A stretch of 64,000 nucleotides of DNA, taken from assembly GCA_033085395.1 (NCBI GenBank), contig JANQBS010000086.1, positions 62,001 through 126,000 of the forward strand. Direction: 5' to 3'. Each line of letters begins with the position of its first letter. Position 1 is the stretch's first letter. Origin of the DNA: Xanthoparmelia taractica. Its lineage: Eukaryota; Ascomycota; Lecanoromycetes; Lecanorales; Parmeliaceae. The position numbers and the translations under genes were made by a program. The notes beneath the pieces were generated by a model. The model saw only the letters and a list, made by a program, of their open reading frames with translations, was not told the DNA's origin and did no database searches. Positions 33,424-45,528 of this stretch are shown piece by piece.

Positions 33424-36400
33424 TCAAGGTGGGAGGTCGTGGTATAGTGACGGCGGCGGTTGAGGAAGATTTTCGAGACGAGATGAGACGAGATGAAAGG
33501 GTAGAGACGGTTGTGAGGGGTCGCCGTGATGGGATGGCAAACCGAAGGAAGATCGCTGTCCAGGGTGTGTTGGTGGGACAAACAGCCAAAGAATAGTCCA
33601 AAAGACTTTCGATAGAAAAGAGCGGCTGAGCAGGGCAGGCCTCATTGGTTCAAGGATCCCAGGATCTTCTTGCCAAGGAGCTGCACGCTCTTCTTGCGTG
33701 TGCTGCGATGCGTCAGTCATGAATTCCGCTGCTGCTGCTTCATCAACTAGTACGAACCTTTCATCTGGGTCATCAACATCCGTATCCTTGCGTCGAAGCT
33801 TCTGAGTTTCTGTGGTGAATCGCCGGATCAGGGTGTGCCGCATTTTGTTTAACGCCTAGCAGAGGTCAGTCATTCCCTAGTTCAGCAGGCAGTTTAGGGA
33901 ATGATAGCGGCGTACATTATCATCACCCTCCGCCTCGGACTCTGGTATCGGGGGCGGTTCACCGTGTAGTCCGTTGTAGAGAGCGGAGCTTCGTGTACTC
34001 TGAGTGAAAGAGTTATTTCTTGCCAACTGAAGGCTAGGAGCTGACGTCAAGGATGCTGGGGAGGAGTCGTCAGTGTCGCCTCGGGGACTTTGGTCTCTTA
34101 TACTGCTTGTCTCGCTCGAGAGGCTGTTCTTCACAGTGTTGCTATTCGGCAGCAGGGATGAAGAGCCGGCAAGCTCGCGGAGACGACCCTGTTGGGTTTT
34201 GCCTGGCCGTTTATTAGAGAACTTGTTGCCGATGATGGCGCCCGTGTGTGAAATGAGAGCTCTGATGACATCTTTCTTGAGTCGTAAAGCAAGGTCGAGG
34301 TTTGACCAGGTCTTATTTCGATACTCAAGGACTGGCATACGAAAGACGAAGTTGTGGACGTCTTCAATGTTTCGTTCGCCTTTGCCCTTATAACTAAGGC
34401 AGAGAACGACGCTAGGGATCTTCACATATGCGAGAGTCATGTAGTTGGAAGCTCGTGACAGCATTTGGGAGAGATCATCAGAAGGCTTATCTTTGTCTGT
34501 TGTAGTAGCTTGACTCGTCGACCGATTGAGGGTGAATCTCTTGTGCTTTTCAGGGTTGCCACTCATTACGGATAGGTTTGTCGAGGACCCATCCTTAGAC
34601 TGGCGCGTTACTGCTAAAGACTCCTGTGATGGCTTCTTGGAACTCGCACGAGGAAGAGCTGGCCTTGATGCATTCTGCGAACGACTGGAATGGTTCGAGT
34701 GATGGAATAGTTTGAAATGGTGGTTATCCCCATTGGTCTTACTAGACGAACCAGAATGACCTTTTTGTGGAAACGCCCTGGTAGCTCTGAGTCTAACATC
34801 CAGGGCCGCCGCTCTAATCGGTGTTTGGTCATCGTCGGGACCACTGGCTTCGACTTTCGGCGTATCTGGGACGCTGGGCAAGGTCTCAGCATCTGAATCT
34901 TCACCGGCATCTCCAGTAGGGAGCGTATGCTTGACGAGGAACGGCGATTTGTCACTACCCTTCTTGTCCAGTCCTGGGAAGATGTATTCGAAAAGTTTCT
35001 GACCCACTTCTCTTTCGAGCTGAACCTTTAGGGGGAAAAGGTCGACCTCGAACTGATCCAAGACCGGTATGCCAGCAATCGGTTCAAGGCTGTGCCAAGT
35101 GACCCTGAGCATCTTAGATTCTTGGCCCTGGACAAACTTTCTACCACTTTCCAAATATGGACCTAGCATCTCAGGGTAGAGAGCATCGGGTAAAAGATTG
35201 AGTCCGTGTATACGCTCGATTTGCATCGAATTGTGGTTGGAACCATCGCTGTTGTCCGTCCGGTCATAGGCCGCTTTGTTCAATTGAATTTCCATCAACG
35301 GCACGTCCTTTTCTCTCATCAAATGCCAGACTATTTCGGAAGCGGAAAGGTACCAACGAAGTAGTCCGGTGGTCTGCGAGGCCTGGGAACGATCGTCATA
35401 TTTGCGTTGTGATGTTGTGATTGCCTTCATCATGAAGAAGAGCTCATCCTCGCAGCTCGCTAAATCGTGCTCGATAGCCATGTGATCCTCCCAACCTTGT
35501 TTGTCAAGATACTTGGCGTTTATCTGGAAATGTGTCTTGATCTCCTCCAATTGACGTATGCGAGCTTGAAGACTAGACACCATTTTGGGCGCACCGCTGA
35601 GGTCACTGAAGTCAGAGGCTAGCATGATCCTCTCGAGCTTTTCGCTGCGGACCTTTTCCAGCGGCTCGTTGTATAGCAAAAGATCGTACACTATTACATA
35701 CATTGTGAAGTATTCGACGGAGTCACAAATAGCTCGAATGTGTGGAAAATCAACCCACAAGTGGTCGATACGACTTTCCGTGCTCTCTCGCTTGTGTCTT
35801 TGGCCCATTTTTCCGCTGCTAACCTCATCATTGTACTTCAATCGAAGGGTGTTGTACTTGTCATAGCGGAGACTCGCAGAGGTTTTCTGAACTACTCGCG
35901 ACCATCCGAAAGGGTCGTACTCGAAATCGAAATTAACCTCAAACGTTACCCAGGGTGGCCACGCAGAGCCTTTTGGGGTGCCGTAGCGGTTGCCAGAGTA
36001 TATATGAAGAAATTGGGACAAAATCTTTTGGGTCGTGACAAAAAATTGTACACTATCCATATCGACAGAAAATCTGCGCTGCACGAGTCCACTGACATCA
36101 TCCGCTATGCGATCCTTATCCATGATCTGGACCACTTTTAATTGCATGCTTTTGGCCGTGACCAGCAACACAGATTTTGGGTTCTTCTCGCTCTGCAACT
36201 GGATTTGTGGTGCGATTAAACGAACATGATAAGTGTTTTGCGGTGTGTAATCTTCTGAAATATCTTTTCCCAGATTGTCCGTGTCTGACATCTGCAGCTC
36301 TACTGCTTGCTTAGGATCATCAGCGTCGACAGTCTTGTTGCTATCACTGAGCAGACCCTGGATAAGATCCTCGACGCTGGAGCCAACACTCTTTTCTTCT

Positions 36401-39400
36401 TCTGTTGAGGCGGCGGCAAAGGTTTCTGAATCTGTTGAGTCAGAATCGTTCTCATGTGTACGTCTTCTCTTGTTCTTATGCTGCTCTTTCACTATGTCCA
36501 AGATGAACTTGATGGCTTTCTGTGACATGTAGTAAACGAACCCTCGCCGTTGACTGACTTGATGTACGTAACGAAGAATTATATTCCGAAGCGAGTTGTT
36601 CCATTTTAGCTGTGCGTTGTGTATGATGAAGCGGTTGTTGAATTCGCTGATGTGTCCTGAGTGCGTTGCGTCTTCTAACCCTTCTGCTTCAGTATTCGCT
36701 TCGTCCTCTGATCCCCCACCTGCCAGGTCTAATCCAGCAGTGTCACCAGCTGCGGATATCCAGGGTCTACCTTCGTCAATGGCACGATTCAGCCGTGCCA
36801 GTATTCGCTGTAGAAACTCCTTTTTCCCCTTCAGTCGCCTTCCCTGGTCACTGAGCATTTCGTAGCGCTCTTTCAGACTCGAATCCCGATTTGAATCCCG
36901 GACAACACGAAGCTCTTGCTCGCCCAATGTCCTTTCGTGCATTTCCAATTGTTCATCGAGTCGTACGAGACGTTCTTCAATCAACTGGCACTGTACTTTC
37001 CGAGGGTCATTGTCCTGAGACATGACACAAAAATGAGTAGGTTCGTCGCCGAATGGACTTGCGCTATCGCTATCTGAAGACTTGGAAGTTTGTGTATTAG
37101 TCTTTCGGAAGTAAGTAAAGCGTGGCGCGAAAGCTAAAGGCAAGATTTTGGTCTCTGGATTCGTCTCGGCCGGTAAGATCCAATCAAGTTCGACGAAGTC
37201 ATCCATGTCAATCCAGGAGAAGTCATTGTCTGGAATGGTAAAGCGAGATATGTCGGCTGAAGGTGTTGACTGCTGGTAAGCTGCTAAGTCTTCCGGTGTG
37301 GCTCGTTTTAAGTCGTCTTTGGTTGTGCCAGCAATGCTGGCAGATACAGCGCGAATGTCAGCGGAGATGAAGTCTAATTGAGCTTGATTAATCCGCATGC
37401 CGGTTGCTTTCATTTGCTTTGCTTTGCCTCTACCTTGAGCTGCAAATTCCTCTCGCCTTTGGTGTAGATCCAACATAAAGCTGTCAAGTCTAAGCTTTAG
37501 GCCAGTGGCGGAAAGGAGTGCCTCAGAATAATCTTCGGCATCTTCGTGTTTGTAGACATGAGCAATAAAAAGTGGCGAAAGCAGGAGATTGTACTTGATC
37601 GTTGCAAGGTGGCGTCCAAACTTCTTGCTCGATTTCTCAACTCCTGGGAAGAGCTTACCTTGCCTAACGGGCAATGCCATGACTCCAGAGAACATCGACC
37701 ACCAATCGAAGAAATGCGTGAAGAACCGAGGGGTCATATGCACTGCATTGTAGCTCATAGATGGCTTGGTGTTCCTGGTCGTCCAGTCGCGATTGAGGGG
37801 AGCAAGGACAGCGATCGACAGATGGATGTGATTGCTTCGAAAGCCCCTATATGCGTCATAGATCTGTGATAGCATTAGCAACGTTGGCGATTAGGCCTAG
37901 GATCTACGTACCTGTCCCGGCGGAGCTTGTGCATGTTGAGGGGTTCTCAATGTAACGCTATAGTGCGGTGTGAACTCGAATGACCGACCTCCTTGTTCCA
38001 GGTCTCTTTCGAAGACCAGACCCGCAAGCCAGCGCACATTGCCCGAGAGTTTCATTATGACCTTTTTGAACACTGTAGTATTCCTCTTGCTACTTGTGCT
38101 TGACGCGCCGGATTGGTTTGGCCCATCTTTACGAAATGTGGAATTTGTTTCTCGAGCTTGATGACTATAATCTGGGATTGCCAAGACATAGTCATCACTT
38201 TCCACGGTCATAAATTTTTTGGGATCATCGTCCTCATGAATGGACCAGCGAACATTGTTAAGCCAGCACATGACGAAGCCAGCACCGTTACCTGTGACGC
38301 GGTAGGGATCTCGAGTACCTTTAAGCTGTAGGCGAACATCGCCATCGCCCTTCCATGCCACATTAACCCGAGAATGCAGGTTGAGACGAATTTTGTCCCA
38401 GAAGCCCGTCCGATCTGAGGGATCGACCTGTGGTTTGGTGAACCCCTCTATCACCATCATCATATCCTGTATAGCCGGCTGATATGATGCTCCCCAAGTG
38501 ATGCTCGTAGGAGCGCTCGTGTTAATTGCAACAACCACATCCGAGTAAGTTTTGACCGGAGAGACTGTTCTGCGAACTTCAATTGCGAAATCTCTGCTGG
38601 ACTCCGATCTTGAAAATTTCCCGGGAGGGATGACTTGAACTTTTACTTGCTTTGTAGATGCAGCACCCCGGTATTCCTCGGCAATGACAAAATCCGTTTT
38701 CAACGACCAGCTCGGCAAGCGCGGTGACTGTCCTGGCCTAATAGCAGGTACATGAAGCAATGGTAAAGGATAGTCTCGCAGAGTGACACGAGCTTCACCC
38801 ATATCAATCTGGACATTGAGCGGGATTAGCAAAGAGTACTCCATGTTGTAGGGCATCCCTTTGCCGACTCTGTGAAGGAACTGCGGATATTCGTTGATTG
38901 GAAACGAAGGTTTGTCAATAACGATATGCAAATCACTGACAAGCGTGGACATTAGACCCGGCCGTTCTGGCACGGCAAGTATGCTTTCAGCCCCATCGAT
39001 GTCTTCAGGGATGTCATCGCTGCCCCAGAACATATCCCGAATCCTTCGCATTCCAGCGTTTTGGATACGGTAAGCAACATCGATACGCTTTTTCCAACTT
39101 TGAGCATTATATACCTGAAGCTTGTACTCGGCTTCCTTAGCTGATATTTTTGCGTCTTTTGTAAGTTTACATGTTCCATCGCGATCGTATCGCATTCGAT
39201 GTGATTGAGTCGATGGAGGAGAGGCCGAACGATGGCGGGAGCGTGACTCCATGCTTCGACTTCGTCCACGAGCTTCTTGCGGCGGCGGCTGCTTACCTCT
39301 GCCACGCTCTTGCGACGAATGAATCTGCGTACGGTACCGTGAGGAGGCTCGATTATGATAACGGGTCTCTAGATTGTTTACTTTTGCGATGAAGGCCTCT

Positions 39401-42400
39401 TCACGGGCAAAGCGCAGCTTTTGCTCTATCAAACCGATTCGATAGATCGTTCCAAGTTTCCAGTCAAACGCTCCATCTTCAATATCGAAAAGGAATGCTT
39501 TACTTCGAATAGATACTCTCGGCACCTGCTTAGGTTGTTCTGGTCTTTTCTCAAGAATGTACTCGTCACTCCCCGTCTTGAAACGATGGTGTAATTGCTC
39601 AGTAGCTTTCAAGGCAATTGCAAGATTGTCAATGACCTTGTGCGGGACAAGTTGATGTGGGACCGCAAGCCTTATGAAGTCCGTAACTACATCGATGGAC
39701 TTTTCTTGAATGACTGCCACTCCCCGCTTTCTGCGGTTCTCTCGAAGATCGACTCGCAACTTCTTGATGCCGACAATCCTTGCCCAGGCAGAAATGATCT
39801 GAGGAGCTTTCACATAAAGACGCGCCATCTCTGCCCTCATGAAAGGCATTGCCCACCTATGTCGCCCAGCTTCCACGTGGTATATTTGAAGCATCATGGG
39901 AGGATCTGATGGCATTTTTGCTTTGACCTGGAGTAATCCTGCTTTAACGTCAACTGTGACGAGTTCTTGAATAGCCTTCCGACTGGGGCTGTGAGAAAGC
40001 GTCGAGTGTTCAGAAGTCACATGTGGGGAGTAATGGTCATGCGACGTATCACTGGCCTCCTTGTCACTAGCAAATGCTTTTCGAAGAACTCCAGTCGCCA
40101 CGCCGATAGCGTAATATCGATACAGCGAATAATGCAGGTACAATGCCTTGGTATGGGAGTTAATGTGAAAGATGCGTCCTTGGGCATCGCTTGATGTAGT
40201 GAATGCAACTTCAAATCGAGGCAGAGAGATGAAGGTCTCCGTTTCAACCACGTCGATGTCCTCGACTACAAAACCTTCGAAACCTCGAACGTGTACTGCT
40301 AAACGTCTGCCATCTGTACTACTCGGTAACATCTCACTCGTAGCTGGGGGAGGCGTCACTCTGATGATAGGATCGTCCGTAATCGTAGACTTAGTGGTTC
40401 CTTGGCGCCTAGACGGTGGCCTTTCGTCAGGTGAAGACCTCTGGATCTTGTATTCAGCAGTCCACGACTCAAGCTGAAGAGCAACACCTCGCGTGTCCTT
40501 CGAGACCTCAGCATCCACACCAGCAACCTCGACGCCGAAGTTGGAGCCCTGGAGGGAGAATTGGACAAGCCAAACTGGTAAGGACCTTAGGAAGTCGGGA
40601 TTTATCGAAGGAGTACGAGTCGATTTCGTTCGAGCGTCGTGGTCTTTGCTTAGCTGTTGTACTACTTGGCGTACGCCAGCACTGATCTCAGATCGCACCA
40701 TATGGACGGAAAACGTCTGCACATTGCCGGTCGCAACAACTGATATCTCTGGTGCAGCGTTCAGCTGGATTCTGATCTCGAGAGCGTCGATATCCAGTAA
40801 CTCATAGCGTTCGCCAGAAGCTGTTAGGTAGTATAATTGGTTGGAGACGATACGCAAGTTTGAGGTAAGCGCGTAGTGCAAGTCGCCCGCTGTGAAATGC
40901 GATGACTCAATATCCAGCGAAATCGAAGAGACAGACAGGATGAGAAGGTCGTATTGATCAGACTCTTTAAGCTTGAGATCAGCCGGCGGTAGCGCCACTC
41001 TCAACACGGGTTCGTGAACAGATAATTTGATGTTAGCTTTCGGTAAGAGTCGTGATAGTAGAAGACGTGATCGGCCCCGATTCGCTGTGGCTTCAGAGGC
41101 TTCCCCTCTACCACTGTGAATGAGTGCAAGGACCAAAGGCATGTGCTTAGGATCAACATCAACGGAAGGCGAAGTTACCACGAGATTTGCGAAGAGGATA
41201 TTTGCGTTGCGCTCGGCTGCGTTTCTGTCTTCGGAGAAAGCCACCGTTTTCGAGGGCAGAGTTGTCTTGACTGTTGTCGTGGCCATTGGTACGTACAGGA
41301 TCCTCTCTGGTTTCTCGTTGCCATCATCGAGGCTCACTGCGATTGAAATTGCAGCGAGCAGGGCTTGATGTGCGATATCCTTTGACGAAAAATACATTCG
41401 ATGGGCAGGGCTCTTAGGATCAAGGCGATGCATGTCGATGCCAAATTCGTTCATAGCAACATTGAGATATAGAGGGGATCCACTTGGCTGCATTGAATGG
41501 AGCTCTTTCGTCATGCCCACGAAGCTGATTGCCATCTGAATTTCTTGAATGCCTCGCAAGATGGAGCTGACAAAGTCCTTCGAATCGGAGACAGTCTGTA
41601 CTATATTTGCTTCCCGGCTTCCCGGCCTGTCCAGCTCTTCGATTACATCGGTAAAGGTGATATCGCCTTTAGTTGTCACCATTTGCTGGAGATACGCTTC
41701 TTTTCGACGTTGATCTGTTTGCATCTTGCATCTCAACAGGTCATCGTACGGTATGTGAACTCGGCCCAACTTTAATGATATTGACGTATCGCGCAAGCCT
41801 GGGCGATCCTTGTAGAGCAAACCGTGAATGTTGAGGGTGCAGATGTCAATAACTTCCAGAGATTCTTTATCTTCGAGGGTGAACAGAATCCCTTTGACTG
41901 TGAATATCCACTCTGCCGGACGCTGATCGCCAGCAGGAACTTTCTTGTGCTGAAAAAGCCGACCTCTGTCGACTGTCTTGCGCCTGGTATCGACAAGCAT
42001 GCTGAACGTCCCAACCTCGAAACAGCCAATGCCTGGAAACACCAGACTTGAGTTCTGAGCCGTCAAATCAATCATGCTGAGCCAGTGTATCTTTTCGTGC
42101 AAGCGCTTGACCCTCTCCTTCCATTGCGTTAACCTCTTCCACGTCCGACTTCGCGAAGACCCTGGGGTCACACTTCGGAGGATGGGTTTCGGGGAGGAAG
42201 AGGAGGATGATTGATTTCGCCTTGGTGTGTCTGACGAGGGTATATTGCTTCCAGCATACTGCGAGTCTTCTGTCTTTGCTCCTGTTCCTAGTCGCTTGAC
42301 GTCGACCGTTACCTTCAGCTCGGTCAAGCGAAGACTTATCCATGATGGCTGCGCAAAGGTTGGGCGGTGAAGATGCAAGCCCAAGCCACGTAATTCTATC

Positions 42401-42564
42401 CGTATGCCATCTCTGGGTGTATATGCGATGCGCCTCAAGGAGAAGTAGCCAATTCTTTGGATTGAGACACCGGTCGCTATGCGTAAGATGGCGAAAAGGA
42501 CGAATGAACCCAGGTACAATAGAAGTATGAGCCCAAGGAGAAAGGATGGATTGAGGATACCCAT
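33424..42564 (-). CDS. FMP27: FMP27/BLTP2-type bridge-like lipid transfer protein
   Basis: Three exons on the minus strand, 42564-37912, 37863-33916 and 33855-33424, encode 3010 residues. Introns are 48 and 60 bases. The N-terminus has one membrane segment (LLGLILLLYLGSFVLFAILR, about residues 10-29), followed directly by the N-terminal RBG-type region (GIRIELRGLGLHLHRPTF). Family landmarks are visible: GFWDKIRLNLHSRV (GFWDK domain) near the end of exon 1, and the motif WPPWVTFEVNFDF in exon 2. The C-terminal 300 residues are Ser-rich with a charged end (DVDDPDERFVLVD). Members (yeast Fmp27, plant SABRE, animal Hobbit/BLTP2) are tubes of repeating beta-groove units, anchored in the ER, that carry lipids at membrane contacts. 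This is the largest gene in the window. Both splice junctions keep frame and conserved sequence. Confidence 0.94.
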
Positions 42565-43366
42565 GGTGGTTCAGCGGCCATAGAGGTAGGGTCTTGCCGG
42601 CATGCTCGGACACTGCATGGGCATGCACCTAACGTCATCGGGAGGTAGAGGAAGGGAAGGGAAAGATCCCAAGCATGTTTCGGTATACAACCAAGAGATG
42701 CAAGAGAGCGAATCAGGATGGAGATGAGGAGCTGTAAATGGTCCTTGACTGATGGTGAAGGTAGGTGCAGCGAAGTGAATAAATTGGCAGTTAGTTTAAT
42801 CCTGGAGGATGTTGAATCTTGGGGAGCCGTTAGATAAAAACAAACCTTGTACCTTACGATATAAAGTACATGTACGCTAGCAGCGCCCTAAAGCCTTCCC
42901 CGGGTTCAGGTACGAGTATATCTACTGTTACTCACTATATTTTGCGCTTTTGTTCAAATCTCAATTCCTTCGAACCACTCTACAGATTTACATGACTGAG
43001 CTCAGAGTTACTACACCCTGCTTGGCCTAAGCGGGGATTCTGTTGTGGTCAATGATCAGTTCCACCGCTTGCGGATGAACAAAGCCACCGGGCCATTGCG
43101 AGCATCGACTACCATTCACGAAAAAGTCGATTTACGGCATATGTGACATGAAGAATCGGCGAGGCCAACAAAATTATGTTCGGCTTGTCTGCTACAAGAA
43201 TAATTCCTTTTTTGCATGCCTATACACCTTTCCTCTGATACAATGGTCATTTTTATGGAATCGACTGAACTTGAGCGCCCGAAGCTCTTCTCGCCTAAAA
43301 ACGGGGAATCGACTGCATCTTCTCTAAGTCTGCACTGTTCGCGCGTTAGGGCTTGAAGTGTCCGAT
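42565..43366. other. Intergenic region upstream of FMP27
   Basis: About 800 bases. A GA-rich purine tract lies at 42648-42666 close to the FMP27 start. A minus-strand frame at 43116-43493 overlaps the small gene next door in another phase and has no recognisable motif. Confidence 0.45.
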
Positions 43367-43663
43367 TTATGCTGCCTGGGCAATCCACCCTGATACGAAG
43401 AGCGCCGTGTAGTGCTTTGGGTTGATGGCCAACGCCAAGCGAAAACGAACTGTGCCTCCTCCGCCAAGAGACCATGGTTCTGACAGCCAACACTCCGCCT
43501 TCAGCCTTTCCCCTCTTGTTTCTCTTGTGATTGTCTTTAGGAGCTCCTCACTCGTCCTAACAATCGCATCGGTTCTGTAATCTCCAGTGCCTACAGTGAC
43601 ACGGGACTCGAAACCAGCAGGCGGCTCATTTCGAAAGGGTACGGTCCCGCTCTCTCTATTCAT
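43367..43663 (-). CDS. Possible small protein of 98 residues, unknown function
   Basis: This intronless minus-strand frame starts at an ATG (MNRESGTVPFRNEPP). I do not recognise it. The sequence is of mixed composition rather than low complexity (for example SRVTVGTGDYRTDAIVRTS and GGGGTVRFRLALAINPKHY), with no signal peptide or membrane segment. The start lies 127 bases from the divergent start of the small membrane protein, which would make a compact bidirectional pair. The plus-strand frame across the same bases also remains open, so one of the two readings may be chance. Treat as tentative. Confidence 0.3.
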   Translation of the reverse strand: MNRESGTVPFRNEPPAGFESRVTVGTGDYRTDAIVRTSEELLKTITRETRGERLKAECWLSEPWSLGGGGTVRFRLALAINPKHYTALFVSGWIAQAA

Positions 43664-43790
43664 ACTCGTTCCATCATCTTCTGCGCATTTACGCAACTCT
43701 GCATTGGAGTCTCCATTGATGAGCGACGGCCTCTTATTACACGTACTAAGCAGCTCTAGTTCTCATTCCCATCCGTCTCCAATCCTCACA

Positions 43791-44060
43791 ATGGCCGACA
43801 ATGAACCCTCGGGCCCTTTCCACGCCGGCCCTGGGACTGCGCACGAGGTTGGCGTCATGGTTGGCTTCATGGCCGCATTCGCCATCATCACAGGCGGCTA
43901 CCTGATCATCTGGAGGGTCTACAACAAGCGCTCCGAGGCCAGGGAATTGCAGCGACGACATAACTTAGCTGAGAAGACGAATCCGAGGAACACAAGAGTT
44001 ATGGAAGACAAGGATGGCAAGAGAGGCAGTGTAGCATACAGTGCTGCGCCGGGTTACTGA
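43791..44060 (+). CDS. Small single-pass membrane protein
   Basis: 89 residues from the ATG at 43791 (MADNEPSGPFHAGPG). The frame stays open for about 200 bases upstream, but that part is Ser/His-rich and looks like a leader. One membrane segment (VGVMVGFMAAFAIITGGYLIIW) is followed by a basic, then charged tail (YNKRSEARELQRRHNLAEKT), suggesting a short N-terminus outside the cytosol and a cytosolic tail. Small proteins of this layout are common and uncharacterised in filamentous fungi. No family name can be given. It converges on the uracil phosphoribosyltransferase gene. Confidence 0.5.
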   Translation: MADNEPSGPFHAGPGTAHEVGVMVGFMAAFAIITGGYLIIWRVYNKRSEARELQRRHNLAEKTNPRNTRVMEDKDGKRGSVAYSAAPGY

Positions 44061-44404
44061 AGAAAGAGCAGCGAGAGGATTGTCAGAGTGTGGGGGGAGA
44101 AAATGGAGACAGATGAAACGGAAGGCATGTATGACTTGGGAACAGTCGTGTCTCGTTGTGTGATACTTGGGGAGTTCGGAGTTCGGAGTTCGGGATATCT
44201 GTGGGGTTTACCTGGAACCGATTCACGATCAATGAGGATGTAATCATGGGAAACCAGCATCACGTTGATTGTTCATATTGCCGTTACTGCAAAATTTTCG
44301 CTGTGCGTCGGGCAGAAATGGTTCCAATGGTGATGCCTATCCATCTATCGCAGTCTATCCTTCAGGACCCTGGCCCGGCCTGCGTTCCGGTGCATTTTTT
44401 GTTT
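44061..44404. other. Convergent 3' flanks with a heptamer repeat
   Basis: 344 bases between the stop codons of the small membrane protein and FUR1. Three exact tandem copies of GGAGTTC lie at 44171-44191. Nothing else was recognised. Confidence 0.55.
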
Positions 44405-45247
44405 TCATTTTCCAATGGTCAAAAACAGCCTGTCACCCACATCTCCCAGACCTGGCCTTATCATACCTCGCTCATCCACCTGTCCATCCAGACCTCCAAC
44501 CCAAACCTCCACCGACTCACTCCCATTTTCTTCCGCCGCTCGTCTCACCCCTTCCACGCTGCCCAGCACACTAATCACCACCACCTTCTTTACTCCCCAC
44601 TCCAGCAGTGTCTGTATCGCCGCACTTGAGGTCCCGCCAGTCGCTATCACCGGGTCCAATAGTAAGGCTATAGAGGGAAATAGAGACGGGTCAGGGCTGA
44701 CAGACGTGGGGCGATGGTACGGAAGGTTATTGTAGTATTCAACGGGCTGAAGTGTGGTAGGTTCGCGGAAGAGACCCAGATGATGGACCGGAACGAGTTC
44801 TGGCAGCAGAGTCTGGAGCGCTGAGGAACGTGATGAGACCAGCTTCTCGGGTGAGTATTGGGCAAAGCCTACCTTCTAGCATGCCTAACCCAGAACGTAA
44901 GATTGGGACAAGAACGACATGAGGTATGGTGGTCTCAACCGAATAGGTGTAGCCGAGGGGAGTTTCAGCCTGATTGTCATTATTGTTAGAATGCGCGAAC
45001 GGGTCAAGATTGGAGCTCGAGGAGGGATTGTAGGGGTGGCGGTACAAATGGAGCTCACAGTACCGGTTAACGTCGTTTGTAGAGATTTCGCAAGGGCCTC
45101 GCAGCCGACTATGAGGGCGATTTCATGGACCAGAGATTTTGTCTCCCGAGCGTTGGCGTCCTTTGATCGTAGCTGAGAGAGCTTGGCGCGTAGACATGGA
45201 TGGGTCGAGACGTGGACGTTGGCTGGAAGAGACGATGAAGAGGCCAT
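44405..45247 (-). CDS. FUR1: Uracil phosphoribosyltransferase
   Basis: Three exons on the minus strand, 45247-45059, 44969-44873 and 44820-44405, encode 233 residues. Introns are 89 and 52 bases. The joined protein reads through the family landmarks: VLVPILRSGLGMLEALQTLL across the exon 2/3 junction, LGLFREPTTLQPVEYYNNLP, the PRPP-binding loop DPVIATGGTSSAA, and the C-terminal uracil-site region PGLGDVGDRLF. The enzyme converts uracil and PRPP to UMP in pyrimidine salvage in the cytosol, and fungi normally need it for sensitivity to 5-fluorouracil. Length fits the family. A longer antisense frame around the first exon is a shadow. The gene diverges from FEX across 281 bases. Confidence 0.95.
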
Positions 45248-45528
45248 TGCTGGAAACGGTAGCAATTAATGAGAGGAAGGAAAGAAGAGGGTTTTACATG
45301 GGAAAGCATCTTGTCTTGGGGAGATCGGGAATGCAGGCTTGGCGCGCAAATGTCAAAAGCCGATCGAAGTTTCTTGGCGTCATTGAGCGCATTCGACAAT
45401 ATAGCATGGCACTCTTCCGCATGAGATAGCCTTACTTTACCTTGACCTATGTTTGCGCCTACGAATGCAGCACGTTGCGCAGGTCAAGGTTCGCGTCCAA
45501 CCCCAGTCACTATTGTGATAGGGGCAGC
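45248..45528. promoter_or_regulatory. Divergent promoter FUR1 / FEX
   Basis: The start codons of FUR1 and FEX are 281 bases apart, so both promoters and leaders share this space. The FEX frame is open without an ATG back to 45442, which is leader rather than coding sequence. No named site can be assigned. Confidence 0.5.

Noticed and set aside
45442..45528. 5' extension of the FEX frame
   Set aside because: Would need a TTG start; the first ATG is at 45529.
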